DNA of 64,000 nucleotides from Seminavis robusta. Lineage: Eukaryota > Bacillariophyta > Bacillariophyceae > Naviculales > Naviculaceae. Both the position numbers and the translations under genes were made by a program. The notes beneath the pieces are model-generated. The model ran no database searches. It had not been told where the DNA came from and saw nothing but the letters and a program-made list of their open reading frames with translations. Of the stretch, positions 58,101-64,000 are shown in pieces (the stretch's first letter is position 1; each line of letters begins with the position of its first letter). The stretch is from assembly GCA_903772945.1 (NCBI GenBank), contig CAICTM010000410.1, positions 1-64,000 of the forward strand, read 5' to 3'.

Positions 58101-60575
58101 GCTCAGTTTCACAGAACCAATGTCCTTGGAAGCGGCTACACGACAGACAACCCCAGCAGGGGGCAAATCTTTGAAATTCTCCACTTCCAACAGATCAGGT
58201 CCCACCATCGATGCGTCGCGAAAAGTCGAGGATGGCACGGCGGAGATTTGTGCGTCCTCACCCAATCTTGCGTCAGTGCTTTCAAGGTCCGAGAAGACTT
58301 CGTCTTCGATTGGTCTAACAATGAGCACTTGTTTTCCCATCCTGCCATGCTTGGACCGTTCGGAACTCAGTTTGTCCACTACCTCGCATTTCGTGACATC
58401 AAAGAAGAAATCTTTGGCTCGGCCAAAAGATCGCGCAATTCCGCTGGTTCGAAGAGACAGTTGAACAATCGGGGTGTCCCCCGTGGCGCGAAGCAAGGTC
58501 AGCGTAGCTGCAGCATCTGCCAGCTTGAAGGCGATGTACCATGTTTTGTTGCCGAGTCTCAGCGTCATTGCTTCCAAAAGTGACATGGACTTGCCCGTGT
58601 CGAGCGTTTGCGACTCAAACCCCGACAACGATGTAGTCAATGTCGAAGATTCCTCCGCCAGTGGCTGTGTCATGTAATCATCGTCACTGAAACTCCCGTA
58701 GTATGAGTTCTGCATCTTTCGTTTCCACTTGCTGCTTCCGAAAAAGGAGAAGCGGCCAAACCCTTTGCTTTTCGATTTGGCACTTTTTGGGGTGCCACTG
58801 CTGACTTCTTTCGGGATAATATCAGTGCTCTTCTGTAACTCATAAAAGCTTCTCAGAGCAAGCAAGTGGAATGCCATCAACGCTTCGATTGGAAGCAAAT
58901 CTTCCAGTGCCAGCAACTCCAAGGATTCCTTTTCGTGGAGTCCACCATGAAAACCTGCTCCCTCAGTAGAAAGCTTTTTGCATACAAGTTCAATGTATCG
59001 ATCGCGATTTCGAACAATTTGTAAGACATCTTGCCATGGTCTCCAGTTGGGTCTGCTCATGACACAACTAATGGCGTAGGCCCACCAAGCTCGCGGGTTG
59101 TTGTGTATGGACACCTTTGGGCGTTGCCGGAGCATGGTATCAAACCGTTGCTGTGACACCATTGCTTTTTTGAGTGTCTGATATTGGATGTATTGATGGG
59201 GGCGTACACGAAGAGCCAAGTGGAATGGGAGAAATTCTGCAGAACAGGAGATGGGTCCTGGTAATGTGCGGTCGCTTGTTTTGATGCGAACTTGGGCTGA
59301 GACTGATTCACAAATATATTGGTGTCGTTTGGGCTCGAGAGATTGTGGAATTGGTGCATTCAAGGACGTCCTGATTGCTTGTCCCGGTTCTTGCTGGTTG
59401 GCGAGTGCGTCCATGGCAGCCGAGATTCGGGCTTGGAGCTTTTCCGCAGAAAGCTTTTGAACGTTTCCCGTCAACACATCCGTTTCCGAAAGCAGAATGG
59501 GGGGTTCATCGTCCCAGTACATTTTCAGATTGATGAGTGAAGCGATTTTGTTGTTGCGTGCGACATATTCGTTGGGTCCCAGATGATCTGGTTGCTGTTT
59601 GGAAAATCTCTTGCTGCCCTTTTGGTTTTTGGAGCTGAATTTTTCGTGGCTTCCCATATCCCATTGCTCGTTGGCAGTTCTGAGAACCAAACTATCCAGA
59701 GTAAAACCGAACGAAAAGGATCGCTGGTCCGCCGGCAGATTGGTTTCTACTGGTGCCTTTTTGGGAGTATTTCTGCGATGATCCGGATGACAGAAATCCA
59801 GTCCTCTCTCGGAAACTTCGCATCTGATATGCACATCCGTCATGTTGGCTTCCATATTTCGTAGGACCTTTTCGCGTAGTTTTACTTTCCAGTCTCTGGG
59901 CAACTCTGGCAGACGCTCCGAAGTACTGCTAAAATGATCTTTGGAGTTTTTTTCTTCGTCATCTGTCATTTCACTCCCTTGATAAGTGGAATCCATTTCA
60001 TTCAAATCTGTCACGAGCGAGTCAATGATAAAGTCGTCATCCTCTTCCAGTTCCTTGCTAGAACCACCTTTCTTTTTGCTCTTGCTCTTTCGCAGCTCTC
60101 GTTCCACTTCCTTGACAGCTCTGCGAATTCTCTTGGAAGGCGGTCCCTCCCCTGGGATCCTTCCCGAAAAATAATTTCGTTCCAACCGTGCCAGCACACT
60201 TCTCTTGGCCCGCGTCCGAAGAGTACACCGAGGATCCAGCTGTGATCCAGCCCCGTACATTTTGGTCGCCGTCGATGGCATTAATGGAACACACACCAGG
60301 TGAACCCCCTCCACTTGAAATCGTGTCGGCTCCTTTTCCAGATTTTTCCAGGGGACAATGATCTTTACCGTCCGTGCCCAACAGGAAAGGATTCCAAACC
60401 CAGATAGACCCACAGCTCCCAAGATATGGCTACCAATCAAGTCGCCGTCTAATTGTACATTCTCCAACTTGATCTTTCCCCGAATCGCCGCAATCTTTAG
60501 ATTGTCGTGTGACATGTTGAGCACATATTCCCCAACGACCTCCTCCATGGCCTGGATGATGACCTGTTTCGCCAT
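49198..60575 (-). CDS. VPS13: VPS13-type bridge lipid-transfer protein (9 exons, 3563 aa)
   Basis: Exons by splice site and phase: 56708-60575, 52584-56610, 52247-52485, 51790-52160, 51579-51718, 51040-51512, 50332-50949, 49961-50244 and 49198-49869; 10692 nt with no break. ATG at 60575 (MAKQVIIQAMEEVVGEYV) opens the chorein_N domain (LKIAAIRGKIKLENVQL). A long beta-rich groove region follows. The VAB/SHR-BD region includes VYSQYWILDKTGFGCRFCEG. The C terminus has the ATG2_C-like helices (GVRDFFYEPIQGAVHGPKQF, GVVRGSANVAEVV) and a PH-like end (WCVSWEEISHFGISEGNMRV). A further roughly 220 residues (exon 9) after the PH-like part are unassigned. VPS13 moves phospholipids in bulk at membrane contact sites. 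Intron sizes 66-98 bp. Confidence 0.9.
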
Positions 60576-61094
60576 GGTACGGTGTGGTCTCCGATGTCTG
60601 ACTGACTTGGACAAAGGAAACCTCCGGATTTCAGTTGTTCTCCGGACCTGCTACAATATAAATAATTGTGGGGAGTAGCTTGGATTCAAAACAAAAAGCT
60701 GGTGCAACAGAATGATGGCTATTTTTTGGAAGATGTAGGAATCAAGGATGCTTTTGGAGGGACATGGGGAACCGCTTTCGACCTACTGGTACGAGCTGTA
60801 CCCTCTCTTCTTCTGTCGTCCTTTATTGACGTCGGAAGTTCGATGCCTTTCACGGGGTGCTTGATCCTCCTTTAGGGCTTGGAGTTCATTCGACCGTGAG
60901 AGAGGGGTGGCAAGGTGGCAATGTGGCAATGAAATAAAGCGTGAAGCCAATGAAACATGCGAATCCCACCAATCCGTTACAGCGATCCAACCAAAACCAA
61001 AAGATTTAACGAAGAGCTGGGTGAGATGCTGCAACATTCACAGAGAGCAGACTGCAGAACAACGCGACGCTGCGGTCCGACTGTACCATGCATG

Positions 61095-61256
61095 TATCGG
61101 TACTAGTACCGGTACTGTACCGATAAATACTCCCGGTACCACTCCAGCTAGCTAGTAGCTAGTAACATGTAGACTAGCTAGCTGGATAGATCTGTATCGG
61201 TACCTACACTAGCTAGAGTACCGTACGTAGTAGCTCTGGTAGCTACATGTGTAGCC
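61095..61256. repeat. Cluster of palindromic words (TACCGGTA, GGTACC, AGCTAGCT)
   Basis: Within 160 bp there are repeated GTATCGGTACTAGTACC, CGGTACTGTACCG, CCGGTACC and several AGCTAGCTAG units. These are the same words that occur singly in many spacers of the window. Confidence 0.6.
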
Positions 61257-63761
61257 AGCAGCACATGCAGTTTTTTGCTTTTCGTCCAGTCTCAGAGAGT
61301 CCTGAATTGATGAGGAGGGAGACAAATCATACTAGTATCTTGTACATTGTAGAGTACACAGCTTGCAGACCGTTCGGTAGATGGCAGTCAACATTGCCTT
61401 GACAGAAGGTCTCTTGTTCGGCAACGCTTTCCATTGGAAAGAACGTACCCTCGAAGCATACACAGATGCTCCTTTTTCAAGCATCGCCCTACAATCTACA
61501 TTGTTGTAAGTACGTGTGCAAGCAAGAATTGGATTCCCAGGAGGAAAAGGGGAGCTACCTGCCTGGCCTATCTGCCCGGCCAGCCCTCGCAAGGAAGGCT
61601 GCCGGTACTACTAGGAAGGCTTTGTATGATGCTACCATTGAAAGGATGCAAACGGAGTTTGTTTAGTTCTGATTTCCTGACTTTATTATTACACCATTAA
61701 ACCACCAACCAGCCACAGCCCAGCAGCCAACCTCATGGGAGAAGTTGGGTAGGGCAAGTGGGAAATCAAAACTAAGCAAACTTCCTTTTGCTGTCCTTGC
61801 GATGCTATCATACATAGCCTTCCTAACGACCAATTCCAGCGGTGTCCTCCCTGCTAGAAACCTCCTTTCACCAGATGCGTGAGTCATCATTAAACATTTA
61901 AAGCAATGCTTGACGAGGTGCTGGTGACCAGAGGCAGCTGCAGGCTAAGATACCTTGCTCCAAGACATCGAAGTAAAAATAAGAAAAAACCTGGAGATGC
62001 GTGTAGGACGAAGAGCTGTCCAAGTGACAATGCTGTGAATGGAGGAAACCTCTAAATGATGCCTACCGGTTCTCTAATACTGCAGAGAAGTATGGCTTGA
62101 AGAGGAGGCGACAAAATTCTGTGAGCCTAATAATTGGAAATGAAGTTTGAGATAACCCAAGGTAGTTTCACACGCTTCCTTTGCGGCGACTGGCACCTGT
62201 CGGCTTTTGATAAGTACTACTGTAGCTAGTAGGTGCCACTTCCTCATCATATCGTGGTGGCTTATATTGTTCTTTGCTGGGAGTGCAAGTGCGGACAGGG
62301 GTTGGAATTTTGTAACCATTCATTGACGCCCCGCTCGGAGGTGCAAAGTCTAAGGCAAAATTGTGCGCAGAAGATTGGGGGAACCCTCATCAAGTCATCT
62401 CTCCCCAAACCTTTATGCATACATGGCATCGAGGAGGATGCTGGTAGTACAGCACCACCGCTACAACATGTAGTCTGGCAGCATAGTCAAGACCCATACG
62501 GTCAGGTACGGTAGTGCAACAGTAGACATGGCCTGATGAAATTCTAGCCAGCCAGCCAGCCTGTTTGCTACGGTGTAATCTATTAGTGTGCTGGCTGCTG
62601 GGCGGAGAGGCAAATAGCCCTCCTCTCTTGGAGTACATGTAGTGGTACTGTAGCCAATGTATCCAGCCAGTCCAGAGCAACCCTACATACTGCACCCACT
62701 CGTGACGCTAATCTACCAGCAGCGTGGCGGCGGAGGAGAGGAGGGTAGCTGCCTGGCTGCCCCCATTTCCGCTGAAAAACGTCAAAGGCTCACTTTCATG
62801 CGTGAAGGGGTTGCATGAGCTTCTCTTGCTCTGTTTATCTCATTCCCACCTTCCTGAATAAAACTTTGCACAAGGTCTTGCGGAGGGCTCTATTCATCCG
62901 ACCAGCCTTGACATCAAGCTGTCCCAAACCGACGAAGACTCGTCGCTCTGACTTCGGCTCAACCGACACCTTTCTCCCAACTCCCACATTGAGCAAGCAT
63001 TGCACCGAGCAGCGTTTCTGGTCGTTGCTGGGTTTGTCGTCTTTGACTTTGCCAGGTCCTTGAGTATTCACAGGGTGTTGGACATGAAACCGTGCACCTC
63101 TCGGGTAAAACTGCTAAGCTTAACGCTCATATGACTTTGATAGTCTTACTATTGTTCCTTTGTACTCAAAGGATGCCTCATAACTCACTGGTTACAAAAA
63201 GAATATCAATTGGAGTCATTTCTCTCTAGTATCCACGGATGATCAACCAACAAAATTTCCAATGCTGGTAGCCAAATCCCTCTAAGTTTCTACGTGTGTA
63301 GGAATTGACGCAGTCCTTAGTAGCTACCAAGCGATGCAGTGCGAAAGAACCTTAACTCTAAGCTTACTTGCTGGCCTCTGAGGTCATTTCTCGCCAGATC
63401 CCCTTGCATTATCTGGCAAAGATACGCCCAACAGGTTACTGAACATGGGCTTGGGGGGCAACCATCCAGTCTGAGTAAGAATGTGTGCTGTATCGATAGA
63501 AGCCCAGCATCTTCAGAAAGCCCCTTCGACCTCTCTCTGGCTAGCTAGATTTTCAAAAGATCGGGGTCACTTTGTTGGATCTGGTAAGGATACCCCAGAG
63601 ACTTTTGTAATAACCAGTATCGATGGTGTGAGTACATAGTATCTATAAAAAATTGTCCATAACCAAGCGAAAGATGAGCCAAGTATCCCATCCAATCTCT
63701 GGGCGTCATCAGCACAAGGACCGACCTCCCCAAACGGGTCAAGGGCCTCATCGTCGACATT

Positions 63762-63999
63762 ACGTTGGGTCTCCCAAAAAGAAACACTCGGCCCCACCAG
63801 AAGCATCAGCTGCTACCGCGACTCTCGAAGAGGGTTCTGTCGACCGATACAACAGTCGTAGGGTATCAGTGTCGATCGGTGGCGGTTGTGGAGGGCCCAG
63901 TGGCCGCCGCAGTATGGCCGAAAGGGGCAACAGCTTCTCCTTACCATTCGACCACGGGGACGTTTTTGCCAGATCCCCCTCGTCGAGTCTCTCGGAATA
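63762..63999 (-). other. Open frame entering from the right edge, unidentified
   Basis: Reading leftward from base 63999, a frame stays open for 78 codons (ending in VAVAADASGGAECFFLGDPT) before a stop. It has no ATG inside the window near its start, so it may be the end of a gene or of a transposon beyond the edge. No family is recognised. Confidence 0.25.
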
Positions 64000-64000
64000 T

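Larger units (their letters stand above)
60576..64000. other. Gene-poor right end
   Basis: 3.4 kb in which I find no convincing host gene. The left end is the VPS13 5' flank. A dense cluster of short palindromes lies at 61095-61256. The stretch 62835-64000 has minus-strand open frames that might be transposon debris or an unknown gene entering from the right edge. Confidence 0.5.

Noticed and set aside
62835-63071. Minus-strand 78-aa frame with a retroelement-like feel (EPKSERRVFVGL)
   Set aside because: Too short and too weak a pattern to call; at most a small fossil fragment of an LTR element.

Overview
The window looks like nuclear DNA of a diatom, most likely a pennate species. Genes have short GT-AG introns (66-146 bp in the models below). 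Two neighbouring proteins carry N-terminal presequences of the diatom plastid type, one with the classic ASA-FAP cleavage motif. Several families present (VWD secreted proteins, piggyBac-type transposases, LTR-element debris) are common in diatoms. I see no tRNA, rRNA or CRISPR array. Intron-exon models were built by hand from splice signals and reading phase; no alignment was run.

Left third (1-25.1 kb), accessory and rearranged. A decayed piggyBac-type transposase (about 265-1684) is followed by a 1.65-kb element (1691-3338). That element has 24-bp terminal inverted repeats, an apparent 6-bp target duplication and a single gene of unknown function. Next comes a four-gene block present three times head to tail: an NAD(P)-binding (NmrA-like) protein, a MYND-finger protein, an SLX9-like ribosome-biogenesis protein (opposite strand), and a secreted cysteine-rich/VWD protein. 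Copy 1 (3.4-10.35 kb) ends inside the VWD gene, joined directly to the first exon of the copy-2 NmrA gene. Copy 2 (10.35-14.8 kb) stops inside the SLX9-like gene, where LTR-retrotransposon debris (14.8-16.98 kb) takes over. Copy 3 (17.0-25.1 kb) is the most complete and has the only full VWD gene and an open NmrA-like gene. Copies are nearly identical, including introns and spacers, so the amplification is recent or the assembly has joined alleles.

Middle (26.1-49.1 kb), ordinary host genes: a 1591-aa STAND NTPase with TPR repeats; a divergent pair of plastid-targeted genes (S1-domain protein and a 92-aa protein); an EHD-type dynamin-like ATPase divergent from a SEC22 SNARE; a DOT1-like histone methyltransferase; an acidic coiled-coil protein divergent from a GPR107-like seven-pass protein; a mitochondrial-type beta carbonic anhydrase; and a two-pass membrane protein.

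Right (49.2-64 kb): a single nine-exon VPS13-type lipid-transfer protein of 3563 aa on the minus strand, then 3.4 kb without a convincing gene. SEC22, EHD, GPR107 and VPS13 all serve membrane traffic or lipid transport, but nothing shows that they are co-regulated. Short palindromic words (TACCGGTA, AGCTAGCT) recur in the spacers of the whole window.
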